DNA of 64,000 nucleotides from Candidatus Shapirobacteria bacterium (GTDB taxonomy: Bacteria > Patescibacteriota > Microgenomatia > UBA12405): NCBI GenBank assembly GCA_003542615.1, contig DPKG01000014.1, positions 1-64,000 on the forward strand, written 5' to 3'. The stretch's first letter is position 1, and each line of letters opens with the position of its first letter. The notes beneath the pieces are model-generated. The model was not told the DNA's origin and ran no database searches. It worked only from the letters and a program-made list of their open reading frames with translations. A program made the position numbers and the translations under genes. Of the stretch, positions 24,013 through 31,948 are shown piece by piece.

Positions 24013-24651
24013 ATGCCAAATAAAGATGTCTGGGAAATTACAAGTGCAATAATTCTTTCCTTTGGTGGCTCCAGCGTAATCTTGATTGGGTTAAGCACTT
24101 GGTTGGGTAAAGTGTGGGCAAACAGATTACTCGAAAAAGACAGGCTCAAATACAATTCTGAACTTGAAACAACAAAGGCAAAATATGAAAAACAGTTGGA
24201 AACATACAAACTCCAGCTTGAGAAATCCAAATCTTTGTTCTTTAGGTATTCTGAACATCAGTTCACCCTCTATAACGAATTATGGAGGCTTCTTTATAAG
24301 TTGAAGTTATTAGTAAATGAATTGTGGGACCAGGCAAATTTTAAAAATTTAAGAGCATTTGCTCTTCACTTTGAAAAGACTATCGACTCTGTTGAAAAGC
24401 ACAGCTTACTAATTGAGGATAAACATCACGATAAGTTAAATGCAATTTTTAACACTCTCAACAAATTTAAAGTCAATAAAGAAACTATTGTTAAACTAAA
24501 AGATATAAAGGAAGAGGATATCAAGCCAGACCACAATTCAGACACTATTCCTCGTTATGTTGCACAAAATAATGAATCAAAAAAACAGTTTGAAGCTCTA
24601 CTTAAAATACTCGAGAGAGATTTTAAGAAGCAAATTCGAGTGACTGGGTAG
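24013..24651 (+). CDS. Membrane-anchored coiled-coil protein, single-gene cargo behind tRNA-Ser(GGA)
   Basis: 212 residues. One N-terminal membrane helix (about residues 10-32, ITSAIILSFGGSSVILIGL), then the conserved-looking GKVWANRLLEKDRLKYNSEL, a charged coiled coil to about residue 75, and a helical C-terminal domain. Similar N-terminally anchored proteins occur in accessory DNA of many bacteria, function unknown. The ATG overlaps the tRNA CCA by one base and there is no room for a separate promoter or ribosome site. It ends one base before copy C of the 38-bp element. Confidence 0.7.
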   Translation: MPNKDVWEITSAIILSFGGSSVILIGLSTWLGKVWANRLLEKDRLKYNSELETTKAKYEKQLETYKLQLEKSKSLFFRYSEHQFTLYNELWRLLYKLKLLVNELWDQANFKNLRAFALHFEKTIDSVEKHSLLIEDKHHDKLNAIFNTLNKFKVNKETIVKLKDIKEEDIKPDHNSDTIPRYVAQNNESKKQFEALLKILERDFKKQIRVTG

Positions 24652-24652
24652 T

Positions 24653-24690
24653 TATAAGGGTAGAAAGGATCCAGACCCACCTACCCCGCC
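24653..24690 (+). repeat. 38-bp tRNA-Ser-associated element, copy C
   Basis: Begins TATAAGGGTAGAAAGGATCC and ends CTACCCCGCC; 31 of 38 positions equal copy A. Its right part matches the 3' end of tRNA-Ser(GGA) in about 16 of 25 places. Confidence 0.72.
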
Positions 24691-24716
24691 CGTGTAGTAA
24701 CAATATATAATCAGAT

Positions 24717-25229
24717 ATGGTGGAAACCCATCCTTTTGGAAATTTTGTCCCAGACAATTGTAAATATTTATTTTTAGGAACTTTTACCGGAAAAATAACT
24801 GACCCTTCATATGACTGGTTTTTTGGAACCAAAAGAAATCAATTTTGGCCAATGTTAGAGAGTGTTTTTGGGGTTGACCTAAAAACAAAAATCAATAAAC
24901 AAGAACTATTTTCTAAGTTACAGATGGCGATAGCTGACATTATTCTCCAATGCGAACGAAGTGAGAACTCAAATGCTGACAATAACTTAATTAATATTGT
25001 TTACAACACTAATGCAATTGGAAAAATAATTGAGAAAAATAAAATTAATGCGATTTTCTTTTCCAGTCGAATGGCAGAGAAATTATTCAAGAGAAATTTC
25101 AAAGAATTAACATCAAAATATCCCGAAATTAATTTAGTGACATTACCTTCACCCTCTCCTAGATATGCAACAATAACAAAACTAGAGAAAATTATTCGTT
25201 ACAAAGAATTATTGCCGAAGTTGAGTTAA
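24717..25229 (+). CDS. Uracil-DNA glycosylase superfamily protein
   Basis: 170 residues. YLFLGTFTGKITDP near the N-terminus, WFFGTKRNQFWPMLE, a central VYNTNAIG and the C-terminal LPSPSPRYA loop follow the order of Mug/hypoxanthine-DNA glycosylase-type members of the UDG superfamily. It would remove deaminated bases from DNA. Exact specificity cannot be assigned because motif A lacks the standard water-activating residue pattern. TATAAT lies 5 nt before the ATG. It lies directly behind copy C, and its composition is AT-rich like the cargo genes. Confidence 0.72.
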   Translation: MVETHPFGNFVPDNCKYLFLGTFTGKITDPSYDWFFGTKRNQFWPMLESVFGVDLKTKINKQELFSKLQMAIADIILQCERSENSNADNNLINIVYNTNAIGKIIEKNKINAIFFSSRMAEKLFKRNFKELTSKYPEINLVTLPSPSPRYATITKLEKIIRYKELLPKLS

Positions 25230-25338
25230 TAAAATAGGTTTTAACTGCGTATTTCGACAAGCTCAATATAAATTAATGGTTCACCGGTAGTTGATACTTA
25301 GTAATTTGTGACTACTTCCAATAAAACCTTATATCCGA
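25230..25338. other. Intergenic region without recognised feature
   Basis: 109 bp. The 12 nt CCAATAAAACCT here recur in copy 2 of the tandem RNA motif near 4225, but the flanking pairing strands are missing, so I do not call a third motif. Confidence 0.4.
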
Positions 25339-25827
25339 CTAAAAAAGTGAACCGATCAGAAGACCTATCAGGACAGTTATTCCTCCAACAATTAACATTT
25401 CAATGGATCCATGGTTTGATTTTTTAATAAAAAGCTTATCTTTTAAGTATCCCAGGATGAATAATCCAGCAAAAGAACTAATAACCGATAGTACCGGAGT
25501 CCAGGTTGAGAAAGAAAACAAAAAAGGAATAACAGGGATGATACCGCCAATTATGTATGATAAAAACATTAGGATGCTACCAATAAAAAGGTCGTCTTGA
25601 TGGTTACTTTTGGGAAGGTCGTGGACAGATTTTTCGCTTAGGTATTGACCGGCGGCCATAGAAAGAGCTTCGATAATTATGGTTACTGCTGCTGTTAATA
25701 AGATGTAATTACGATTGTTTACGGCAGCACTAATACCAACTACAATGCCGGTTGTAGATACCAGTGCATCTTGAAATCCAAAAACAATACTTCGGACATA
25801 ATCTTGATTGATTGATTTGGTAAACAT
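25339..25827 (-). CDS. VIT1/CCC1-family membrane transporter
   Basis: 162 residues with about five membrane segments. The first part YVRSIVFGFQDALVSTTGIVVGI and the IEALSMAAGQYLSEKS segment are the family signature; the family exports Fe(II) or Mn(II) out of the cytoplasm. The protein is shorter than typical VIT1 because the cytoplasmic metal-binding domain is reduced to a few residues. TAATAT lies 5 nt before the start codon. Confidence 0.82.
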   Translation of the reverse strand: MFTKSINQDYVRSIVFGFQDALVSTTGIVVGISAAVNNRNYILLTAAVTIIIEALSMAAGQYLSEKSVHDLPKSNHQDDLFIGSILMFLSYIIGGIIPVIPFLFSFSTWTPVLSVISSFAGLFILGYLKDKLFIKKSNHGSIEMLIVGGITVLIGLLIGSLF

Positions 25828-25890
25828 AGTTAATATTAACAGCGAATGTAAAATTTAAAATAATATTTTTTGAAAAAGTTGTTTTACTAA

Positions 25891-26976
25891 TTATTTACGG
25901 TATTGGTGTGAGGCGATAAAGGTGGTTACGGGGACGGCTAAAATTAATCCGATACTACCAATTAAAGTCCGGACAATTTCTTCGGCAATCATTTCATAAT
26001 TTATAATTTGACCAAAGGGATGGGGATTGTTGATAAATATAAGAAGTAAAGGAAGAGAGGCTCCGGCATAAGCCAAAACCAAGGTGTTGACCATGGAAGT
26101 AATATGATCTTTACCGATTACCATTGAACGGGAGTAGAGATCTTTGGGTTTGGTCAATTTGGCGGTAGTAGCCAGTTCGTCAACTATGGCTGATTGCGAA
26201 ATGGTTATATCATCGAGTACGCCCAGGGCACCGACGACGATACCGGCTAGCAAAATTCCTTTCATGTTTAAAGAATCTTTGGCAAGAGATAACATTCCGG
26301 CTTCTTCGGATGATAAACCGGTTAAATAACTTAGTTTTATGAAAATTGAGCCAAGAATTACGGTAATTATTAAAGTTATGGTTGAGCCGATGATGGCGAG
26401 AGTGGTTTTTTTGTTGAAACCGTGAGCTAAATAAAATGAGACAGGAATGATAATTAGGGAACCAAAAATGGCAATAAATACAGGATTATCGCCGGCTGAA
26501 ATTCTGGGTAAGATAAACAAAAAAACAACAATAAAAGTGAATACCATACCTAAAATTGAAAAAAATCCTTTCCATTTGGCTACGACAATCAATAAAAATA
26601 TAAAAATTGCTGAAAGCAAAATTAAGCTATCTTTGCGAATAAAATCTATAATTACGTATTCACTTTTGCCGTCGGGAGAGGTGGCAAGATTTAGCAAAAC
26701 ACGGTCATTGACCGAATATTTGACAAGATTGGCGAGGGGTTGGTTGCCATTTTCAATAATTATTTTTTTATTGTCCTGAGTGGATAATTCCAATTCGAGT
26801 TTTTGATAAAGTTGATTTCTGCCCATTACTTCGATTTGATATTCTTCTTCGATTTTGACTACAGTAGCTTCAACGGATTGGGTGTTGTCTTCAATTGCAT
26901 TGATTTGTCGGGGAAAAATAGTAAATGGTAAAAATAAGGTTAATAAAAAAAGGAAATTGAATTTATTAATTGGCAT
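25891..26976 (-). CDS. YibE/F family membrane protein
   Basis: 361 residues: an N-terminal signal-like helix, an extracytoplasmic beta domain to about residue 125 (VEATVVKIEEEYQIEVMG, ITTDF-like YVIIDFIRKD), then about seven membrane helices. GILLAGIVVGALGVLDDITISQSA and the HFGQ/IGKDHITSMVNTLVLAYAGASLP region are YibE/F signatures. The family is uncharacterised, with a suggested role in transport. TAAAAT lies 5 nt upstream of the start. Confidence 0.85.
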   Translation of the reverse strand: MPINKFNFLFLLTLFLPFTIFPRQINAIEDNTQSVEATVVKIEEEYQIEVMGRNQLYQKLELELSTQDNKKIIIENGNQPLANLVKYSVNDRVLLNLATSPDGKSEYVIIDFIRKDSLILLSAIFIFLLIVVAKWKGFFSILGMVFTFIVVFLFILPRISAGDNPVFIAIFGSLIIIPVSFYLAHGFNKKTTLAIIGSTITLIITVILGSIFIKLSYLTGLSSEEAGMLSLAKDSLNMKGILLAGIVVGALGVLDDITISQSAIVDELATTAKLTKPKDLYSRSMVIGKDHITSMVNTLVLAYAGASLPLLLIFINNPHPFGQIINYEMIAEEIVRTLIGSIGLILAVPVTTFIASHQYRK

Positions 26977-27012
26977 ATATAATTTTACTTTAAATTAAGA
27001 AAGGCGGATTTT

Positions 27013-27384
27013 TTAGGCAAACAGAGAATTATAAAAATAGTGAATCAGGATGGCAAGTATAAGGGTAAGGTAGGAAGCGGAAGTTTTGCGGGTGTAATAT
27101 TGGAGATAAAAAAGTGAAACATGAAGTAGGGTAGTGGTGACAAGGCGAAGAGGAAGGTCGGAAAAGTTTCCCAGGGCAAAAAAATTGACAAGATAAAGTA
27201 CTGTTTCGGACAGGGAAAAGGTAATTCCCAATAATAAAGGAAATATCCATGAATTTTTGGAGGGGGTAAATTTAACCAGGAAAAATTTGAATAATTCTTC
27301 GACGAGATGAGGATAGGGAATTAGGGTCTCAATTAACCAAAGAGGAAAAGGGGCAAAGAGGCAGAAAATAATTGGAATAGTCAT
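27013..27384 (-). CDS. PrsW-like intramembrane protease (short)
   Basis: 123 residues, four hydrophobic segments. Motifs in order resemble the PrsW family of glutamic intramembrane proteases: EELFKFF (EExxK), FSLSETVLYL (FxxxE), LLHVSLFYL and IHYFYNSLF. PrsW enzymes cleave membrane anti-sigma factors or other membrane proteins. The gene begins directly after the stop of the SH3b surface protein, so the two are probably one transcript. Short for the family; inactive relatives are possible. Confidence 0.55.
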   Translation of the reverse strand: MTIPIIFCLFAPFPLWLIETLIPYPHLVEELFKFFLVKFTPSKNSWIFPLLLGITFSLSETVLYLVNFFALGNFSDLPLRLVTTTLLHVSLFYLQYYTRKTSASYLTLILAILIHYFYNSLFA

Positions 27385-30177
27385 TTAGGGTAAATTCCGT
27401 TCAATAAAATCCTGACTGATCCAGCCTTCAACATTGATTCTGGTGAGAATCACTTTGACCCAACGTTTGGTCTCAACTAAAATTTCAGCCGTTTGATCTT
27501 GAGTTAGTTTGTGGGTGACACTGGAATTAAAGGAAGGTTTGGAATAAAGATAGACAGTGTCGTAACTGGGAACACGGATATTAATTTTTGAAAGAGGGGC
27601 ACTGGAGCTGGAGGGAGCGGGAGATTGAATTTCCTGGACCAGGAGGCTGAGTATCCAGCCCTGAGTTGAATCATAAGAAGTCTGTAGCCATTTTTCGCCT
27701 AAATCGTTGTATTTTTCGGAATAAATAGGAATTTCTATGCCGGAGGGAATGGTGGTAATTAAAACGGAATTGCTGTCGGGTTGACTGCGAAGGTTGATTT
27801 TATTACCGTTGGTAGGGGCAATAATGACTTTTTTAAGAATAGAAAGGGTGGGAGTCGGAGTTTGGGTGGGGGTAATTTGAGGAGTATTGGTGGGTTCTTG
27901 CGGGGGTTTTGTGGGAGATGGTTCGGTTTTCTGTGAAGGGGTGGGGGTAGCATCTGTAGTGGCAGAAAGGACAGAAGGGAGAATGGCAGATTTTTGGGGT
28001 CGGCTTTGAAAAATTTGGTAAGTAACAGAAGAAGATAAACCAAAAGAAAGCCCTACTATGGCGGCAATAGTAATTCCTCGATGAATTTTGGGAGAAGCAC
28101 GGGGTTTGGTGGGAGGGGGAATACCATTGTCTTGGGGTTGGCTTGGGGGAGCTTGAGAAGTGGAATAAACGGGAGGAGTAATGAGAGAAGGTGGGGTGGG
28201 TTTGGGGGGGGTGAGAGATCTAATGTAAATTGCCAGGAAAGCAAAGCCGGCCACAAGTACTATAATAATACCCCAAACCGATATGGCCTGAACTCCCCCG
28301 ATGAAGCCGGAAAGGGTACCGATGGATCCGGCGGATGAAACTATGGTTTTTAGGCTCTCGAGATTGCGGTTGACTGAATCAAGTTCAATTTTGGTTTCAT
28401 AATAGCCTATGATTTTGTCTTCCGGGAGTTTGGCTTGTTTTTGGAGAATTGTTATTTTGTCAAGGGAGGCAAGGATATTTGAGTGGAGGGTGGTACCTTG
28501 GGCAAAATATGAGGTATTTTTGAGGGGAGCAAAAAGTTCATCAGCCTGTTTTTTGAGGGAGTCAATTTTTTCTTGAGGAATAGTCCAAATATCTTCAACT
28601 TGAACTTCAAGAATGATGGTTCCTCCCGGTTTTAGGGTGATATCTGCAGAGGCATAATAGACAGATTTGGTGGCGTCAAATTTTATTTCTAATTCAGGAG
28701 ATTTTTTAATAATATTTTCCTGTTTTACTTCTGAGGGGAAATAATAAAGATAAGGAACTGTTTGAGTGGAAGTTTTAGAAGGATTGGTAATTAAACTTTT
28801 GAAGATGATACTGCCTTCTTCAAGCCAGGAGGTGATGATGGGTTTACTGACAACTGTTTCGAGTAGGGTGCGGTTGGTACTAAGGAGTGCCTTCATAGCC
28901 AAAACCTGGTTCATAAGTTCAGAAAGATCGGTATTTTGGGTAATATTGTTGTTGGTAATGTTTTCGACATTGGAAACAGAGTTAATGGCAGCGATATCGG
29001 TAGAGAGATCTTTGACCTTGTCGTAAATATCGGTAGCAGAAAGACTCCCCCATTTTTCAAGTAAATCATTAAGGTCGAGAGTACTATTGTCGATGGCTTC
29101 GATGGCTTCTTTGACCTGTTGGATACGGCCAAAAATTGAAGCAGTGTTTGAGGTGTCGGAGGTAGAACCGATTGAATTTTCAATGGAGTCTACATAAGCC
29201 TTGAGAGTGATGATTTCATCGTAGGCGGTAGTTGATTTGCCATTGAAATTTAACTCGGAACGGAGGGCGGTAGCAGTGGTGTAAGCGCCATTGGCGGCAT
29301 TGTAGATGGTAGAGGCAGAATTGGTGCCCCATTTATCGATAAGACACTGGACCTGACCAAAAACAGAGTCGTCGGTGCAGGTTTGGGTATTGTTGCCTAA
29401 TTCTGATTCAAGAGAGTCAATATAATTTAAAATATCGGTAACACTATAAGTACTCCATTTGGCTAGAATATTGTCGGTGTTGGTCTGAATGGTGGTGACT
29501 GAAGTTTGGAGAGAATCGACTTTGGAATCGATGGTGACGAGATCATTTTGAACTGAGGTAAGCTGAAGAGAGATATCGGAAAGACTGGTGCCGACGGAAT
29601 TGACGGTGTCGGTGGTGGCAAGGGTGGCACCGTTGTCGAGAGTTGGAGAAGAGAGGGTTTTGGAGGTGTGTCCCCAGATATCACTAACCAAAGTACCAAA
29701 TCCAGAGAGAGAACGATCAGAATAAGTCCAGATTTCCTGGACAATATTTCCAAAGGAACTGATAGTGCGGTTATCGTAACTCCAAACTGATTCGGCGGTA
29801 TCTTGGGTAATAGTAAAGCTTTTGTCCAGACACATATAGCCATCAATGGTAGTACAACAAATTTGGCTACGGTATAAACCAAGTGGTTGACCGGAGGTGC
29901 CGATATCGTAGGAATACCAACCGTCAGCGGAGGGGGGAAGTGTAGCGGAATTAATAAATACGGTACCATCCGGATAACGAGCGGTAAGAGTACAGTCAGC
30001 ATCGGCTACGGGAACATATTCATCGTTGAAAAGAAATTCACCAACGATACAATCAGCAGTATTGGTACATTGCTGATATTCTCCGGGGGCGGCAGATACG
30101 GGAAAGGCCGGGACCAAAAAAAAGATCCCGGCTAAAAGAATTTTTAGCCATTTGCAATATTTTGTTACCGTCTTCAT
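27385..30177 (-). CDS. Large secreted, membrane-anchored protein with coiled coils and two SH3b domains
   Basis: 930 residues. Order of parts: a Sec signal peptide ending VSAAPGEYQQ; a Cys-rich Ig-like domain with four of its cysteines in CTN-ADC and ICCTT; repeats of the type VWSYDNRTISSFG, IWTYSDRSLSGFG and IWGHTSKTLS; several helical segments with the recurring phrase KWG-SA-DIY; a beta domain; a TM helix (VWGIIIVLVAGFAFLAIYI) near residue 670; a Pro-rich linker with a second hydrophobic segment; and two C-terminal SH3b domains (NLRSQPDSNSVLITTIPSG and YLYSKPSFNSSV). The VW-x-Y repeats resemble modules of phage tail-like proteins. It probably acts at the cell surface, with SH3b binding peptidoglycan. 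It lies downstream of the Tat operon. Confidence 0.7.
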   Translation of the reverse strand: MKTVTKYCKWLKILLAGIFFLVPAFPVSAAPGEYQQCTNTADCIVGEFLFNDEYVPVADADCTLTARYPDGTVFINSATLPPSADGWYSYDIGTSGQPLGLYRSQICCTTIDGYMCLDKSFTITQDTAESVWSYDNRTISSFGNIVQEIWTYSDRSLSGFGTLVSDIWGHTSKTLSSPTLDNGATLATTDTVNSVGTSLSDISLQLTSVQNDLVTIDSKVDSLQTSVTTIQTNTDNILAKWSTYSVTDILNYIDSLESELGNNTQTCTDDSVFGQVQCLIDKWGTNSASTIYNAANGAYTTATALRSELNFNGKSTTAYDEIITLKAYVDSIENSIGSTSDTSNTASIFGRIQQVKEAIEAIDNSTLDLNDLLEKWGSLSATDIYDKVKDLSTDIAAINSVSNVENITNNNITQNTDLSELMNQVLAMKALLSTNRTLLETVVSKPIITSWLEEGSIIFKSLITNPSKTSTQTVPYLYYFPSEVKQENIIKKSPELEIKFDATKSVYYASADITLKPGGTIILEVQVEDIWTIPQEKIDSLKKQADELFAPLKNTSYFAQGTTLHSNILASLDKITILQKQAKLPEDKIIGYYETKIELDSVNRNLESLKTIVSSAGSIGTLSGFIGGVQAISVWGIIIVLVAGFAFLAIYIRSLTPPKPTPPSLITPPVYSTSQAPPSQPQDNGIPPPTKPRASPKIHRGITIAAIVGLSFGLSSSVTYQIFQSRPQKSAILPSVLSATTDATPTPSQKTEPSPTKPPQEPTNTPQITPTQTPTPTLSILKKVIIAPTNGNKINLRSQPDSNSVLITTIPSGIEIPIYSEKYNDLGEKWLQTSYDSTQGWILSLLVQEIQSPAPSSSSAPLSKINIRVPSYDTVYLYSKPSFNSSVTHKLTQDQTAEILVETKRWVKVILTRINVEGWISQDFIERNLP

Positions 30178-30275
30178 TACTTTTTAATAGTGATACTACT
30201 AACATGATAGCGTAATTTTAGAGACAGGTGAAATAGCTAAAAATCGTTGTTAATATATCAAAATATAGAAGACGC

Positions 30276-30306
30276 AAAAAAAGGGAATCGATGATTCCCT
30301 TTTTTT
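30276..30306 (-). terminator. Bidirectional intrinsic terminator behind the Tat operon
   Basis: GGGAATC-GAT-GATTCCC with A7 on one side and T7 on the other. It works in both directions; on the minus strand it ends the Tat operon before the 930-residue protein gene. Confidence 0.85.
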
Positions 30307-30330
30307 AAATAAATACCTATGAAATAAGGT

Positions 30331-30489
30331 TTATTTTTTATTTTCTTCTTTGCCGGAAAAAGCTTTACGGAATTCTTTAATGGCATCACCAATTCCACGA
30401 CCTAATTCAGGTAATTTTTTACCGCCGAAAAGGAAGAGCAAGACGACGGCAATGATTATGAGCTCAGTTGAGCCAATATTTCTAAACAT
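30331..30489 (-). CDS. tatA: TatA-like protein 1
   Basis: 52 residues: MFRNIGSTELIIIAVVLLFL forms the short TM helix, followed by FGGKKLPELGRGIGDAIKEF, the hinge and amphipathic helix that define TatA/TatE. TatA forms the pore-like assembly of the twin-arginine translocase. A strong AGGAGG Shine-Dalgarno site lies 5 nt before the start (30495-30500), unlike first genes of operons here. It is the last gene of the Tat operon. Confidence 0.93.
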   Translation of the reverse strand: MFRNIGSTELIIIAVVLLFLFGGKKLPELGRGIGDAIKEFRKAFSGKEENKK

Positions 30490-30531
30490 TGGTGCCTCCT
30501 AGTTAATTAATAAAGAGTTTGATAGTGTTTG

Positions 30532-30666
30532 TTAGCTTTTTAGAGACTTTTTGATCTCTTTGATGGCTTCAGCAATACCCTTTGAAAGTTCCGGCAACTT
30601 ACTTCCACCGAAAAGGAAGAGGAGTATAACTCCAGCTAGTATTAATTCGGGTGTTCCTATATTCAT
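30532..30666 (-). CDS. tatA: TatA-like protein 2
   Basis: 44 residues, MNIGTPELILAGVILLFLFG then SKLPELSKGIAEAIKEIKK. It belongs to the second, shorter TatA type in this operon (no residues before NIG, short tail). The amphipathic helix is intact. It lies between tatC and TatA-like protein 1. Confidence 0.9.
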   Translation of the reverse strand: MNIGTPELILAGVILLFLFGGSKLPELSKGIAEAIKEIKKSLKS

Positions 30667-30684
30667 AATTGTTGTTTTGCCTCC

Positions 30685-31416
30685 TTAACTTATCTTAATT
30701 GAGTTTTTTAGATTTGCAATAGGATAAAGACTTTTTTGAGGATTAAAAAGTAAGGTCCCTTCAAACAATAAAGCCAAGGGAACAAAGATTAGAGACATGG
30801 ATAAAATATCGGTGGGAGGTAAAAGAATATCAAAAATTAAAAGACCGGCATATACGTATTTACGTTGAGCAGTGAGAATATTTCTGTCAATAACACCGAG
30901 ACGAAGTAAAATTGTTAAAAAGATGGGAAGTTCGAAAACAATTGCCATACAGGTACCCATGACTACAACCTGGGTCAAAAAAGCTTCAATGTCCCAAAAA
31001 TTACCGATATTAAATTTCTGACTGGTATTGACGTAGATGTCGATGACAAACTGGAGGATACGAACACCAAAAATAAAACCGGCAATAAAAAGAATTATAC
31101 TGATAGGTAGAAGTTTGGTAATAAGACGAAATTCATGAGGACGAAGAGCGGGTTTGATAAATCCCAGAAGTTCATAAATTAAAAGCGGTCCGGCAAAAAT
31201 AATGCCGGAAAGAATACTAATGCTAATAGCCAGATTGATGAATTGGTAGGGCGAAACCAGGACGATATTAATATTTTCGAGGTTAAAAATAGAAATAAGA
31301 CTTGTGATTATCCAACGATTTTTGACAGCACCAAAAATAACACCAATAACAAAGGCAAGAGCGACCTTAAAAACTTTTGACCGGATCTCGTTTAGATAAT
31401 GGTCGAATTGGGGCAC
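30685..31416 (-). CDS. tatC: Sec-independent translocase protein TatC
   Basis: 243 residues with six membrane helices. The N-terminal FDHYLNEIRSKVFKVAL corresponds to the HL-ELR motif that receives the twin-arginine signal; FAGPLLIYELLGFIKPAL, VFELPIFLTILL and the ILLPPTDILSM turn are family signatures. The start is GTG 31416, 2 bp after the stop of TatA-like protein 3. TatC recognises the SRRxFLK signal; a candidate substrate is encoded at 41265-42092. Confidence 0.92.
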   Translation of the reverse strand: MPQFDHYLNEIRSKVFKVALAFVIGVIFGAVKNRWIITSLISIFNLENINIVLVSPYQFINLAISISILSGIIFAGPLLIYELLGFIKPALRPHEFRLITKLLPISIILFIAGFIFGVRILQFVIDIYVNTSQKFNIGNFWDIEAFLTQVVVMGTCMAIVFELPIFLTILLRLGVIDRNILTAQRKYVYAGLLIFDILLPPTDILSMSLIFVPLALLFEGTLLFNPQKSLYPIANLKNSIKIS

Positions 31417-31418
31417 AT

Positions 31419-31574
31419 TTATTTCTTGTTACCCTGATCTTCGAAGCCTTTACGAAATTCTTTGACTGCGTCACCAATTCCACGGCTTAATTCGGGTAAT
31501 TTTTTACCGCCGAAAAGAAGGAGCAGGATAAGACCTAATATGATTAATTCTGTGGTTCCGATGTTGCTGAACAT
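31419..31574 (-). CDS. tatA: TatA-like protein 3
   Basis: 51 residues, MFSNIGTTELIILGLILLLL then FGGKKLPELSRGIGDAVKEF and a tail FRKGFEDQGNKK. It is closest to TatA-like protein 1. It stands directly upstream of tatC with a 2-bp gap. Confidence 0.92.
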   Translation of the reverse strand: MFSNIGTTELIILGLILLLLFGGKKLPELSRGIGDAVKEFRKGFEDQGNKK

Positions 31575-31590
31575 AAATTTGAATTAAATT

Positions 31591-31725
31591 TTAATTTTTG
31601 AGAGCTTTTTTAAATTCTTTTATGGATTGAACAATGCCACGGGTAAGTTCAGGAAGTTTTCGGTCGCCGAAAAGGATGAGTAAGATTATACCTAATAAAA
31701 TTAATTCGTTGGTACCGATTCTCAT
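31591..31725 (-). CDS. tatA: TatA-like protein 4
   Basis: 44 residues, MRIGTNELILLGIILLILFG then DRKLPELTRGIVQSIKEFK. It is of the short type like TatA-like protein 2, and the GG after the TM helix is GD. The start overlaps the stop of TatA-like protein 5 (ATGA). Confidence 0.9.
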   Translation of the reverse strand: MRIGTNELILLGIILLILFGDRKLPELTRGIVQSIKEFKKALKN

Positions 31726-31904
31726 GATTCGTCCTCTTTGTTGATGTCTTTTTTAACGTCTTTAAGTTCTTTATTGATGTTTTTGAGTTCTTTTCCGGCT
31801 TGACCGGCACCTTTGGCTAATTCACTGACTTTTTTACCACCAAAAAGAAGAAGTAAAATAAGGAGAAAAATAAGAATTTCGGTAAGGCCAATATTATTGA
31901 ACAT
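31722..31904 (-). CDS. tatA: TatA-like protein 5, first gene of the Tat operon
   Basis: 60 residues, MFNNIGLTEILIFLLILLLL then FGGKKVSELAKGAGQAGKEL and a charged tail with KELKDVKKDINKEDES. The helix breaker PEL is SEL here. I choose ATG 31902-31904 rather than the longer in-frame start at 31940, because the promoter below ends 7 nt before it and the family starts with NIG. TatB-like functions are sometimes carried by such longer, charged-tail members. Confidence 0.88.
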   Translation of the reverse strand: MFNNIGLTEILIFLLILLLLFGGKKVSELAKGAGQAGKELKNINKELKDVKKDINKEDES

Positions 31905-31911
31905 ATAAGGA

Positions 31912-31940
31912 ATCTTAAATATAAAACGACAAAAGTTCAA
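31912..31940 (-). promoter_or_regulatory. Promoter of the Tat operon
   Basis: On the minus strand: -35 TTGAAC (31935-31940), 17-bp spacer, -10 TAAGAT (31912-31917), then 7 nt to the ATG. This predicts a leaderless mRNA for the first tatA gene. Confidence 0.7.
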
Positions 31941-31948
31941 GTAGCAAA

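Noticed and set aside
13571..24690. Integron attC sites for the 38-bp elements
   Set aside because: The core site GTTRRRY is not met (GTTATAA), there is no imperfect palindrome of attC type, and no integron integrase; similarity to tRNA-Ser 3' ends explains them better.
25250..25330. Third copy of the tandem RNA motif
   Set aside because: Only CCAATAAAACCT is shared; the closing stem strands and inner hairpin are absent.
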